Below are positions 14,813-21,994 of a DNA stretch of 27,587 nt, piece after piece. The notes beneath the pieces are model-generated. The model had not been told where the DNA came from and made no database searches. It saw only the letters and a list, made by a program, of their open reading frames with translations. Position numbers and translations under genes: made by a program. The stretch lies in assembly GCF_025567195.1 (NCBI RefSeq), contig NZ_JAOQJF010000036.1:1-27587 (forward strand), given 5' to 3'. The DNA is from Alitiscatomonas aceti. GTDB lineage: Bacteria > Bacillota > Clostridia > Lachnospirales > Lachnospiraceae. The first letter of the stretch is position 1; every line of letters starts with the position of its first letter.

Positions 14813-15637
14813 ATGAACGCCATCACCATCGCCCATTTAAGCGATATCCACCATAACCCCGACGAAAACAGCCAGATATCCACATTGCTGCGGGAAAAGG
14901 GCCTGCTTGTGGAAAAACTCCTGGACCAGTGCCTGGAGACCCTGAAGCAGAGAAAGCCGGACATTGTCCTGATCACCGGAGATATGACCCATGAAGGAAC
15001 GTCCAGCCATTACCGGTATCTCCATGACGCCCTTTCCTCCGCTCTTCCAGGTACTCCGGTGCTCTGCGCCATGGGAAACCATGATGTAAGGGGCGCGTTC
15101 CGTGAAGGCTTTCTTGGGCTCGCCCCTTCAGACAGGCCATACTATGCCTCCGCATCCGTCAAGGGCTGGCTTTTTGTCTCCCTGGACAGTGCCTTTGAAA
15201 AGGGGCTGGAAGGGGTACTGACCAAAGAAGCCATGGATTTTCTGGAGAATGCCATGGAAGCGGCGGGAAAAAGCGGGCCTGGATCGTCTGCCGGGCCGGA
15301 AACCATTCTTTTAATGCACCACCCCATCCTAAAGGCCGCCGGCCCCATGGGGCTTACAGCAGATTCCCGTCTCCTCCGGCTGCTGGAAAGCGGCCGCATC
15401 GCCGCCATGTTCAACGGCCACGTCCATGGCAGCTATACGGGAACCGTCTGCGGCGTTCCCCAGTTCACGGCTGACTCCTTAAAGACCGGCTGCGATTACT
15501 GCGGCCATTTCCTGGCCTATAACGACCGGGCCGGCTACCAGCTTGTGACCTTCCAGGAAAACGGAGACTGGAACGTGGAACGTTTCCTTCTTCATCCAGA
15601 AATTGAAACATTTTTTCAAAAAAACCTGTATACATAA
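14813..15637 (+). CDS. Calcineurin-like metallophosphoesterase
   Basis: Protein of 274 residues from ATG 14813, five bases after GGGAGG; a GTG at 14807 lies within that site. The five metallophosphoesterase motifs appear in order: LSDIHH (Asp11, His13), ITGDMTHEG, MGNHDVRG, LMHHP and FNGHVHG. These bind two metal ions that activate water for phosphoester cleavage. There is no signal peptide, so it acts in the cytoplasm. The arrangement resembles the CpdA/Icc group of cyclic-nucleotide phosphodiesterases, but members of this fold act on many substrates, so the target is not assigned. It is probably transcribed alone; a palindrome overlaps its stop codon. Confidence 0.9.
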   Translation: MNAITIAHLSDIHHNPDENSQISTLLREKGLLVEKLLDQCLETLKQRKPDIVLITGDMTHEGTSSHYRYLHDALSSALPGTPVLCAMGNHDVRGAFREGFLGLAPSDRPYYASASVKGWLFVSLDSAFEKGLEGVLTKEAMDFLENAMEAAGKSGPGSSAGPETILLMHHPILKAAGPMGLTADSRLLRLLESGRIAAMFNGHVHGSYTGTVCGVPQFTADSLKTGCDYCGHFLAYNDRAGYQLVTFQENGDWNVERFLLHPEIETFFQKNLYT

Positions 15638-15655
15638 AATGGTTAAACATTTTAT
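15634..15655. promoter_or_regulatory. AT-rich 8-bp palindrome over a stop codon
   Basis: ATAAAATG (15634-15641) and CATTTTAT (15648-15655) are perfect inverted arms around GTTAAA. The element covers the phosphoesterase stop and lies about 50 bp before the VOC gene. It could be an operator for that gene or a weak terminator. Confidence 0.4.
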
Positions 15656-15706
15656 ATTAATATTAATTTTGATTCCAACATTATTTCAAACACGGAGGTA
15701 TCATGT

Positions 15707-16105
15707 ATGAAACACTTTACTGGACTTGCCCACATCGCCCTGTTCACCAAAGACCTGAAGACCTCGACAGCGTTTTATGAAGCCCTGGGCGGCGTTGTCA
15801 CCGACCATGCGGACGTGGAAAAACCAACCGGCACCAACCACATCACCATGGTGCAGATGCCCGGCTTTTTTCTGGAGATCATCGAGCCCCACGACGGCAG
15901 CCCTGTGACCGCCGAAGGCGGCCTGTTCCCCCATATTGCCATTGAGGTGGACGACATTGACGCGGCCTTTGCCGATGTAAAGGCTGCCGGGGTTTCCTCC
16001 TTCCGCACGGAAGAACCCATGACCATGCCCATTTTCGGCGGGATCCGGAACCTGTTCTTTAAGGGACCCGACGGCGAACTGATCGAATTATTACAGCATT
16101 TATAA
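15707..16105 (+). CDS. VOC-superfamily (glyoxalase-fold) protein
   Basis: Protein of 132 residues behind GGAGG (15694-15698). It has the paired beta-alpha-beta-beta-beta layout of the vicinal oxygen chelate family: GLAHIALFTKDLKTSTAFYE at 6-25 and FPHIAIEVDDIDAAFADV at 74-91. His9, Glu57, His76 and Glu127 are placed as metal ligands as in glyoxalase I and related epimerases or lyases. Such proteins detoxify methylglyoxal, open rings, or bind antibiotics; nothing here selects one role. It is a single gene with an AT-rich upstream region and a hairpin downstream. Cytoplasmic. Confidence 0.88.
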   Translation: MKHFTGLAHIALFTKDLKTSTAFYEALGGVVTDHADVEKPTGTNHITMVQMPGFFLEIIEPHDGSPVTAEGGLFPHIAIEVDDIDAAFADVKAAGVSSFRTEEPMTMPIFGGIRNLFFKGPDGELIELLQHL

Positions 16106-16129
16106 TTTTCAAGACTATATAAGAAAAAA

Positions 16130-16162
16130 GCCCGCTTTCAGGCTTCTCCGCCTGCGGCGGGC
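16130..16162 (-). terminator. Terminator hairpin, best on the minus strand
   Basis: GCCCGC (16130-16135) pairs with GCGGGC (16157-16162), with an inner AGGC/GCCT pairing. Read on the minus strand it is followed by CTTTTTTCTT, a good terminator; on the plus strand it follows the VOC gene but lacks a T run. Confidence 0.65.
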
Positions 16163-16247
16163 TGCTTCTGCGGACAAATTTCCTTCCGCCCCATGGCGAT
16201 CCACGCGGAGCGTTTTTATTTCATAGGACGCACTTTCCTATTGCATG

Positions 16248-16297
16248 AAAAGATCCCCTGCCGGACGGCTGATGACCGCTGGCATAGGATCTTTTTC
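16248..16297. terminator. Bidirectional terminator after rsiV
   Basis: AAAAGATCC (16248-16256) pairs with GGATCTTTT (16287-16295), extended by TGCC/GGCA inside with a 2-nt mismatch. T runs follow on both strands. It lies just beyond the rsiV stop at 16300. With the hairpin at 16130-16162 this gives two minus-strand terminators in tandem; the 85 bp between holds no gene I can see, only a smaller inverted repeat (ATAGGA/TCCTAT). Confidence 0.75.
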
Positions 16298-16299
16298 TT

Positions 16300-17256
16300 T
16301 TACTGGAACAACTGTCCTGTCACTTCCAGAGGGATCGTGAAGCTTACAGCTCCCATATATCCAGGAGCCACGTCATACTCGTCAAAGTAGATCACCAGCT
16401 CCCCGCTGTCGCTGAAGGAATAGCTTTCTTCTCCAGTGAGGCCTGCAAAGTCCATTTCCGGGATATCTGAATCGATGAAGTATGCGATATTTTCATCCTC
16501 CTTCATCTGGGCCCGCATCTGCTCCTTAATATTTTCACTGATCTTCGTGAGCATTTCTCCGCTTCCTCCGGTCAGATCCGTAAGGCTCACAGTATTTCCG
16601 GTTGTTTTATCAATGGTGAACACCTTCACATACTGGGTCCCGCTGGCCATTACCAAAGTTGTATTGATCCGGATGCTCACGTACCGGTCGTTCTGGGACA
16701 CGATATCATAGCTGGATTCCATGGAATAATGGCCTTCTCCGCCGGATGCCTCCAGATCCTTCTCGTACTGGGCGATCAGAGACTCTGCGTACTCCTCGAT
16801 CTCCTGATTGGCCGCGATCTCGGTCCCGTTTTCACTGTCGATCTTGGGAATGTCGATCTTACTGTTAAAATTCCCCTGCTCATCTTCAAAGGTCCGGAAG
16901 GTCATCACCTTCGCCAGGGCGCCGATGATCGGCAGCTTTTCCATGGCATTGGCCGTTACCGGACTGATATTTGCCAGGGCGCCTACGGTCACCAGAACGG
17001 CGGCCGCCGCGGCCGCGGTCCTCTTCATCCATACATGATTTTTCATATTTTTTCTTCCTTTCCTGTCCTCCAGGGAGATCACCCCGGATACAGACCTTTC
17101 TTTTTCTTCTTTCGCCTGCCTGATACCGGCCAGCATACGGTCTCTGGCATTGGCCGGAACCGGGATCTCCTCATATTTCTGTTTCATCTCCATCACCTGG
17201 GTTTGGAACTCTTTTTCCAGAAGCTCCTCATCCTCATATTTCCAATTCTTTTCCAT
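16300..17256 (-). CDS. rsiV: RsiV-like anti-sigma factor (DUF3298)
   Basis: Protein of 318 residues starting 24 bases after the sigma gene with an AGGAGGG site. Residues 1-78 are charged and cytoplasmic and should hold the sigma factor. One membrane helix spans about 80-98 (TAAAAAAVLVTVGALA). Just outside, VTANAM (100-105) fits a signal-peptidase AxA site; in Bacillus subtilis RsiV, lysozyme binding exposes such a site for cleavage. The outer part has DUF4179-like and DUF3298-like sequence (DKTTGNTVSLTDLTGG; LVIYFDEYDVAPGYMGAVSF near 286-305), the lysozyme-binding region of RsiV. Role: release the sigma factor when lysozyme is present. Family and gene pair support this; lysozyme binding here is inferred. 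Confidence 0.85.
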   Translation of the reverse strand: MEKNWKYEDEELLEKEFQTQVMEMKQKYEEIPVPANARDRMLAGIRQAKEEKERSVSGVISLEDRKGRKNMKNHVWMKRTAAAAAAVLVTVGALANISPVTANAMEKLPIIGALAKVMTFRTFEDEQGNFNSKIDIPKIDSENGTEIAANQEIEEYAESLIAQYEKDLEASGGEGHYSMESSYDIVSQNDRYVSIRINTTLVMASGTQYVKVFTIDKTTGNTVSLTDLTGGSGEMLTKISENIKEQMRAQMKEDENIAYFIDSDIPEMDFAGLTGEESYSFSDSGELVIYFDEYDVAPGYMGAVSFTIPLEVTGQLFQ

Positions 17257-17279
17257 TTTTTCCCTCCTGCTCTATATAT

Positions 17280-17744
17280 TCAGGCCATTTTCACTTGCAG
17301 CTCTTTCAAGGTACGGTAGAGACGGCTTTTGATGGTATTGGGATTTTCATCCATGACCATGGCGATCTCCTCCAGCTTCATGTCTTCAAAGAAACGAAGG
17401 CGTATGAGTGTTTTCTGTTCATCCGTCAGTCCCGAAAGGGCTTTCTGCAGATCTGCATTTCCATAGGATGCGTTGACAGCGATCTCAGCGGCCTCATCAA
17501 GAGAAACCGTTTCCCGCTTTTTCCGAAGCTGGCTGATGGCCGTGTTGATCACGATCCGGTAGATCCAGGTCTTGGCAAATGCAGGATTTTTCAGTTTTTC
17601 CGCCTCTTTTATGGCTTTATAGGCGCTTTCCTGGACAATATCCAGGGCGTCCTCCTCATTTCTGACATATCCATATGCCAGACGGTAAAATTGTCCATAG
17701 TTTTCTGTCAGCACATCTTCAATTATTTTTTCACAGCTGTTCAT
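17280..17744 (-). CDS. sigV: ECF RNA polymerase sigma factor, SigV-like
   Basis: Protein of 154 residues, short as ECF factors are. Region 2 is at about 10-75 (NEEDALDIVQESAYKAIKEA; TWIYRIVINTAISQLRKK), region 4 at about 100-150 (LSGLTDEQKTLIRLRFFEDM, then EEIAMVMDENPNTIKSRLYR). An AAAGG site lies 11 bases ahead of the ATG. It is followed by its RsiV-like anti-sigma factor. In Bacillus and Clostridioides, SigV controls lysozyme resistance by peptidoglycan and teichoic acid modification. An ECF promoter with TGAAAC and TGTCTA boxes precedes the gene, pointing to self-activation. No obvious target such as a peptidoglycan deacetylase is in the window. Confidence 0.9.
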   Translation of the reverse strand: MNSCEKIIEDVLTENYGQFYRLAYGYVRNEEDALDIVQESAYKAIKEAEKLKNPAFAKTWIYRIVINTAISQLRKKRETVSLDEAAEIAVNASYGNADLQKALSGLTDEQKTLIRLRFFEDMKLEEIAMVMDENPNTIKSRLYRTLKELQVKMA

Positions 17745-17782
17745 ATTGTCTTGTGCCTTTCTGTATTTTGTTTTCTATTCAT

Positions 17783-17811
17783 TAGACACCCCGCCGTCCG
17801 GGAAAGTTTCA
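17783..17811 (-). promoter_or_regulatory. ECF (SigV-type) autoregulatory promoter
   Basis: On the minus strand TGAAAC (17811-17806, followed by TTT), a 17-bp spacer and TGTCTA (17788-17783, followed by A) match ECF sigma promoters of the SigV/SigW kind (TGAAAC, CGTCTA). It lies 39 bp before sigV and implies positive feedback. Confidence 0.75.
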
Positions 17812-17815
17812 CAGA

Positions 17816-17896
17816 CCGGAGATTTTCCTTTTGCTCCGGAATTTCCGCTTCTTGTACCGGAGCTTCTGCCTTTTATACCGGATTTTCTGCCTCCGG
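17816..17896. repeat. CCGG iterons spaced by 20-21 bp
   Basis: CCGG lies at 17816, 17836, 17857 and 17878 (steps 20, 21, 21), with a fifth at 17893. Around the three central copies the units share the form T-A/C-CCGGA, then TTC-C/T-GC. The array ends 4 bp upstream of the sigV -35 and lies between sigV and the divergent dehydrogenase promoter. Two-turn spacing would place proteins on one face of DNA. Confidence 0.55.
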
Positions 17897-17934
17897 GAGC
17901 CTTCCATCCTCTGGCCGGGTGCTTCACGATGGTT

Positions 17935-17963
17935 TTGACTTTCCTTATTATAACGCCTATAAT
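17935..17963 (+). promoter_or_regulatory. Promoter of the alcohol dehydrogenase gene
   Basis: TTGACT (17935-17940), a 17-bp spacer and TATAAT (17958-17963) are a near-consensus sigma-A promoter. AGGAGG (17991-17996) then precedes the start. Confidence 0.85.
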
Positions 17964-18002
17964 AACAGAAGATACGGCTTATTTTTATTGAGGAGGATGG
18001 AC

Positions 18003-19043
18003 ATGCTCGCATACACATACAAAGAACATGGAAAATTTATTTTAGAAGAAAAAGAAAGGCCTGTTTTAAAGGATCCGAAGGATGCCATTGTAAAGGTCAC
18101 TCTGGCCAGCATCTGCACCAGTGATCTTCACATCAGGCACGGCTCCGTTCCCAGGGCTGTTCCCGGCATCACCGTGGGCCATGAGCTGGTGGGGATCGTG
18201 GAGGAAGCAGGAAGCGGCGTCACAAAGGTAAAGCCTGGGGACCGGGTCACGGTCAACGTGGAAACCTTCTGCGGGGAATGCTTCTTCTGCCAGCACGGCT
18301 TTGTCAACAACTGTGAGGATCCTGACGGCGGCTGGGCTCTTGGCTGCCGCATCGACGGCGGACAGGCTGAGTATGTGCGGGTTCCCCACGCAGACCAGGG
18401 GCTCAACCGGATCCCGGACTCTGTGACCGATGAACAGGCCCTGTTTGTGGGCGACATCCTGGCCACCGGCTACTGGGCCGCCAGAATTTCAGAAATCAAG
18501 CCCGACGATACGGTCCTCATCATCGGAGCAGGTCCCACGGGACTGTGTACCCTGGCCTGTGTTCTCTTAAAAAAGCCAGAAAAAGTCATTGTCTGCGAAA
18601 CCGATGAACGGCGGATCGCCTTCGTAAGAAAGCACTACCCACAGGCCCTGGTCTTTGATCCCAGATCTGAGGACCCGGAGTCCTTTGTAAGATCCCATAC
18701 CCGCCACAGAGGTGCAGACGTGGTCCTGGAGGTGGCCGGTACGGAAAAAACCTTTGAAATGGCCTGGAAATGCGCCCGTCCCAACGCCATCGTAACAATC
18801 GTCGCCCTCTACGACCGCCCGCAGACGCTGCCGTTACCGGATATGTATGGAAAAAACCTTACCTTTAAAACAGGAGGCGTGGACGGCTGCGACTGCGACG
18901 CGATCTTAAAACTGATCGGGGAAGGGAAGATCGATACGACGCCCCTGATCACACACGCCTATCCGCTGGAGAAAATTGAAGAAGCTTATGAGCTTTTTGA
19001 GGAGAAGCGGGATGGAGTGATCAAGGTGGCGGTGAGGGTGTAG
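18003..19043 (+). CDS. Zinc-dependent medium-chain alcohol dehydrogenase
   Basis: Protein of 346 residues. ATG 18003 lies six bases after AGGAGG; ATG 17997 is too close, and the frame open to 17295 runs antisense through sigV. Catalytic zinc ligands fit Cys38, His60-Glu61 and Asp151 region (FVGDILATGY). The structural zinc site has Cys90, Cys93, Cys96 and Cys104. The nucleotide fold has GAGPTG (175-180) and an acidic strand end (VIVCETDERR), favouring NAD over NADP. It oxidises an alcohol or reduces a carbonyl in the cytoplasm; substrate is not readable, though sorbitol, butanediol, threonine and secondary-alcohol enzymes share this layout. It is transcribed alone, divergent from sigV, and ends at a strong terminator. 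Confidence 0.92.
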   Translation: MLAYTYKEHGKFILEEKERPVLKDPKDAIVKVTLASICTSDLHIRHGSVPRAVPGITVGHELVGIVEEAGSGVTKVKPGDRVTVNVETFCGECFFCQHGFVNNCEDPDGGWALGCRIDGGQAEYVRVPHADQGLNRIPDSVTDEQALFVGDILATGYWAARISEIKPDDTVLIIGAGPTGLCTLACVLLKKPEKVIVCETDERRIAFVRKHYPQALVFDPRSEDPESFVRSHTRHRGADVVLEVAGTEKTFEMAWKCARPNAIVTIVALYDRPQTLPLPDMYGKNLTFKTGGVDGCDCDAILKLIGEGKIDTTPLITHAYPLEKIEEAYELFEEKRDGVIKVAVRV

Positions 19044-19077
19044 GAAAAGCCTCTCTGAATCAAAATATTTTCATATC

Positions 19078-19118
19078 AAAAGGGGCATTGCTGAAATATC
19101 ATTTGCAGTGCCCCTTTT
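19078..19118. terminator. Bidirectional terminator between convergent genes
   Basis: AAAAGGGGCA (19078-19087) pairs with TGCCCCTTTT (19109-19118), a perfect 10-bp stem with a 21-nt loop. It has a T run on each strand and serves both the dehydrogenase and the convergent LysR gene. Confidence 0.9.
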
Positions 19119-19143
19119 CTGGAAATACAGGTTATCTTCCTTT

Positions 19144-20076
19144 TCATAAACTAAAATGAAATTGCTCATTCACAGATGTTTTTACCATATCGATCAAAGA
19201 AGTGGCTGCTTCTGTCAGATGCTTTCCTTTTTTATATACTGCATAAAAAGTTGCCGTAACTGGCGGATCTACCACAGAAAAAATTCTAAGATTTTCACTA
19301 TGAGCGCTTCTATCTATGTAGCCAGCCAGAGAAAAACCTACACCATATCCGATATTCACCAGGTTAATCATTACAAAAATCTTTTTTAGGAGAAATATAT
19401 TTTTAGGAAAGACATTACAGGCCTTTAACACTTGACTGCTATATCTTCTAAGGCTCTGGGATTCATTTACCAATAAAAAACGTTCATCTTGAAATAAACC
19501 CATATCAATATACGGAAACGTATGCCCCGGACATATCTGAGCATTCGCACAAAGGGGATGATTTTTGTGTACCATAAACACTACTTCATCATTTAAAAGA
19601 GGGACATACTCAAAATCCTTACGAAGCGTATTACAATTGCAAAAAAATAAATCCAGTTCATTATTCAAGAGCATCTGTTCCATTGGTGCGTAATTATGTT
19701 CCATCCAGACCAGCTTTGTCCTTGGATACATTTTATCCATCCAGGGCAATACTACTGGCGTAAGAAAATGAGATCGAATGTCCTGGATCCCCACGCGTAA
19801 ACGTTCATTTTGTCCATTAACAATTTCTGAAAGCCCATAATCAAAGCTTTCTTTAAGACTTAACATCTGTCTGGCTTTTTCTACATACAGTTCTCCTGCC
19901 TGTGTCAATACAAAAGACTTTCCTATCCGTTCAAACAGACGGATTCCAAGGATGTTTTCCAGATTGCTAATATACAAACTCAGCGCAGGCTGGGAAATAA
20001 AAAGAAGCTTGGCAGCCTGTGTAATATTTCCGGTCTCCGCTAATGTGCATACATACAGCTGTTCTTTTAAATTCAT
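19144..20076 (-). CDS. LysR-family regulator, divergent from the peptide transporter
   Basis: Protein of 310 residues with a GGGGGA site upstream of ATG 20076. The winged helix-turn-helix spans about 1-60 (ETGNITQAAKLLFISQPALS; LGIRLFERIGKS), followed by the linker helix and an effector domain (FFCNCNTLRKDFEYVPLLND; VNIGYGVGFSLAGY). It is close to CysB/CynR-like regulators only in general layout. The gene is clearly more AT-rich in codon choice than the ATPase genes. It shares a 178-bp control region with dppA, where an 18-bp palindrome overlaps its own -35 box, so it probably represses itself and activates the transporter when an imported ligand is present. The ligand is unknown. Confidence 0.93.
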   Translation of the reverse strand: MNLKEQLYVCTLAETGNITQAAKLLFISQPALSLYISNLENILGIRLFERIGKSFVLTQAGELYVEKARQMLSLKESFDYGLSEIVNGQNERLRVGIQDIRSHFLTPVVLPWMDKMYPRTKLVWMEHNYAPMEQMLLNNELDLFFCNCNTLRKDFEYVPLLNDEVVFMVHKNHPLCANAQICPGHTFPYIDMGLFQDERFLLVNESQSLRRYSSQVLKACNVFPKNIFLLKKIFVMINLVNIGYGVGFSLAGYIDRSAHSENLRIFSVVDPPVTATFYAVYKKGKHLTEAATSLIDMVKTSVNEQFHFSL

Positions 20077-20100
20077 CGATCATTCTTCCCCCTTTTCTTT

Positions 20101-20129
20101 ATTCTACCATACAAACATAAGGAAAACAA
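20101..20129 (-). promoter_or_regulatory. Promoter of the divergent LysR gene
   Basis: On the minus strand TTGTTT (20129-20124), a 17-bp spacer and TAGAAT (20106-20101). The -35 overlaps the palindrome at 20128-20145 by two bases. Confidence 0.6.
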
Positions 20130-20145
20130 ATTATTTTAATAATTT
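20128..20145. promoter_or_regulatory. Palindrome, probable LysR operator
   Basis: AAATTATT (20128-20135) and AATAATTT (20138-20145) are perfect inverted arms separated by TT. The centre lies about 50 bp upstream of the predicted dppA transcription start, the usual place for a LysR recognition site. Confidence 0.55.
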
Positions 20146-20153
20146 TAATTGAT

Positions 20154-20182
20154 TTTACAAATATTCGGTAAATAATTATAAT
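20154..20182 (+). promoter_or_regulatory. Promoter of the dpp operon
   Basis: TTTACA (20154-20159), a 17-bp spacer and perfect TATAAT (20177-20182) precede dppA by about 70 bp. Confidence 0.75.
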
Positions 20183-20254
20183 ATTACTATAAAATACATT
20201 ATCAGACGTAACTATCCAAAATTTCCACATTTCTAAGTAAAGGGAGGAAAGTTT

Positions 20255-21886
20255 ATGAAAAAACGATTTTTAAGTTTATCACTGGCTTTGTGTATGGTTT
20301 TGACGGCCTGCGGAAGCGGAGGTGAAGAAAAGCAGACTACGGATGGATCCTCACCAGCCCCTTCAGAGACCTCATCAGAATCCGCATCCGCCGGAGTGGA
20401 AAAGGGACCTGTGCAGACATCAGACACTGAGAAAGTCTCGTCCAAGGATACTCTGGTAGTTGCCTTTGATAGAGAGCCTGCAACTCTGGACCCTCTTGGA
20501 AACAATGTAACGGTAAAGCGTATGATCGAAGGCAGCATTTTTGATACGCTCTTAGAATTTAATGAAAATATGGAGCCATCCCCTTGTCTTGCTGAAAGCT
20601 GGGAGCAAATAGACGAGCTGACCTGGAAATTCAATCTTAGAAAAGATGTGAAATTCCATAATGGTGATCCTCTGACCTCTAAAGATGTAAAATTCAGTTT
20701 CTTAAGGGTCGGCAACGGAACTTTAGGAAATGATGCTGCCACACAGTTCGATCCAAATGGATACGAAACTCCTGACGATTACACATTTATCTTAAAAACC
20801 CTGGAACCATGGGCATTCACAGAAGCCCAGGTATGTTCCGAAGCTCTCAGCATTGTTCCAGAAAAAGTAGTAACCGAAATGGGGGACGATGCATTCGGAC
20901 GTGCTCCTGTCGGAAGCGGCGCATATAAATTTGTCTCCTGGACCGCTGGCGATAATATTACGGTAGAAAGAAACGATGAATACTGGAGAGATAAATCCAT
21001 CTTAAAAACAATCAAATTCCGGATCATCACCGAAGCCGCCAGCCGTACCATCGACCTGGAAAGCGGAGGCGTTGACATCACTCTTGGGCTTCCTACCACT
21101 GACGCAGACCGTATTGAAGAAAATCCAGATACCCAGCTTATCGTCAGCACTGGTGCTACGGATCGTTATATTGCCTTCAACTGCCAGAAGGACGTTTTTA
21201 AAGATAAACGCGTCCGCCAGGCATTAAACTACGCAACTGATAAAGAATCCATCCGTGTGGTATGCTACGGAGAGAATACCTCAGAAACTATGGACAGTGT
21301 GGTTCCAAGCACACTTCCAGGACATATTTCTTCTCTTAAACAGTACGATTATGACATTGAAAAAGCGAAGGAGCTTTTAAAGGAAGCCGGTATGGAAAAT
21401 GGCTTTGAAGTAGAATTTATGTATCTTGCCAATTCCACCAATAATATGCTGGCAGAACTCCTCCAGCAGATGTGGAGCCAGGTAGGCGTTACGCTTGTAT
21501 TAAAGCCCACTGAATCCGGAGCACTGACCACATCCTTAAATAAAGGGGAGCAGGAACTGTGCTGTGCTGGTACAAGTTACAGCCTGTTTGAAGCAGGCGC
21601 CGGATTATATAATATGTTCCACACTGAAAGAATGTATTCCGGAAGTGCCCGCTCCAATCTCTCAAGCCCGGAAGTGGACAAGGTCCTCGATGAGATCAAT
21701 ATAACCTCAGACGCAGAAAAGCGTGCAGAGCTTGTTGGACAGGCCCAGGAACTGATTCATGAAGAATCTCCATTTATTTATATTGCTTTTACAAAAAACA
21801 TCATCGGCGCTGGAAGCAAAGTACGCGGATTTGTTCCTACTCCCACAGCCATGTATGATTTCAGAACTGTATACTTCGTAGAATAA
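20255..21886 (+). CDS. dppA: Peptide ABC transporter substrate-binding lipoprotein (SBP family 5)
   Basis: Protein of 543 residues behind GGGAGGA. The N-terminus MKKRFLSLSLALCMVLTAC has a lipobox LTAC (16-19), so Cys19 is lipidated and the protein sits on the outer face of the membrane. A Ser/Glu-rich linker (20-60) follows. The mature part has family-5 marks: LVVAFDREPATLDPLGNN, a LAESWEQIDELTWKFNLRKD stretch, VKFHNGDPLTSKDVKFSF, and a C-terminal YIAFTKNI. It captures short peptides or related ligands for the permease encoded next; family 5 also includes nickel, bile-acid and glutathione binders, so the ligand is open. First gene of the operon, followed by a stable hairpin. Confidence 0.93.
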   Translation: MKKRFLSLSLALCMVLTACGSGGEEKQTTDGSSPAPSETSSESASAGVEKGPVQTSDTEKVSSKDTLVVAFDREPATLDPLGNNVTVKRMIEGSIFDTLLEFNENMEPSPCLAESWEQIDELTWKFNLRKDVKFHNGDPLTSKDVKFSFLRVGNGTLGNDAATQFDPNGYETPDDYTFILKTLEPWAFTEAQVCSEALSIVPEKVVTEMGDDAFGRAPVGSGAYKFVSWTAGDNITVERNDEYWRDKSILKTIKFRIITEAASRTIDLESGGVDITLGLPTTDADRIEENPDTQLIVSTGATDRYIAFNCQKDVFKDKRVRQALNYATDKESIRVVCYGENTSETMDSVVPSTLPGHISSLKQYDYDIEKAKELLKEAGMENGFEVEFMYLANSTNNMLAELLQQMWSQVGVTLVLKPTESGALTTSLNKGEQELCCAGTSYSLFEAGAGLYNMFHTERMYSGSARSNLSSPEVDKVLDEINITSDAEKRAELVGQAQELIHEESPFIYIAFTKNIIGAGSKVRGFVPTPTAMYDFRTVYFVE

Positions 21887-21916
21887 TCTTACTAATCTGA
21901 CTCGGACTGACTGATT

Positions 21917-21968
21917 CCGGGAACCTTTCTGGGATAGATGATATTCTTTTATACCAGAAGGTTCCCGG
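21917..21968 (+). other. Intercistronic stem-loop between dppA and dppB
   Basis: CCGGGAACCTTTCTGG (21917-21932) pairs with CCAGAAGGTTCCCGG (21954-21968), a 15-bp stem with one bulged T and a 21-nt loop. No T run follows, so full termination is unlikely. Such hairpins commonly protect the binding-protein mRNA and keep it above permease levels. Confidence 0.7.
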
Positions 21969-21994
21969 CTATTACAGAGAAAGGAGGTTCCAAC

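Noticed and set aside
17816..17896. CRISPR-like array
   Set aside because: Units are 20-21 bp with no separate unique spacers, too few copies, and no cas genes nearby.
17295..18002. Long in-frame extension upstream of the alcohol dehydrogenase
   Set aside because: It is antisense to sigV and crosses both promoters and the iterons; the AGGAGG site at 17991 fixes the start at 18003.
17809..18018. Minus-strand basic peptide with RYKRQKLRYKK repeats
   Set aside because: It lies in the sigV upstream region with no ribosome site; the repeat is the 21-bp iteron translated.
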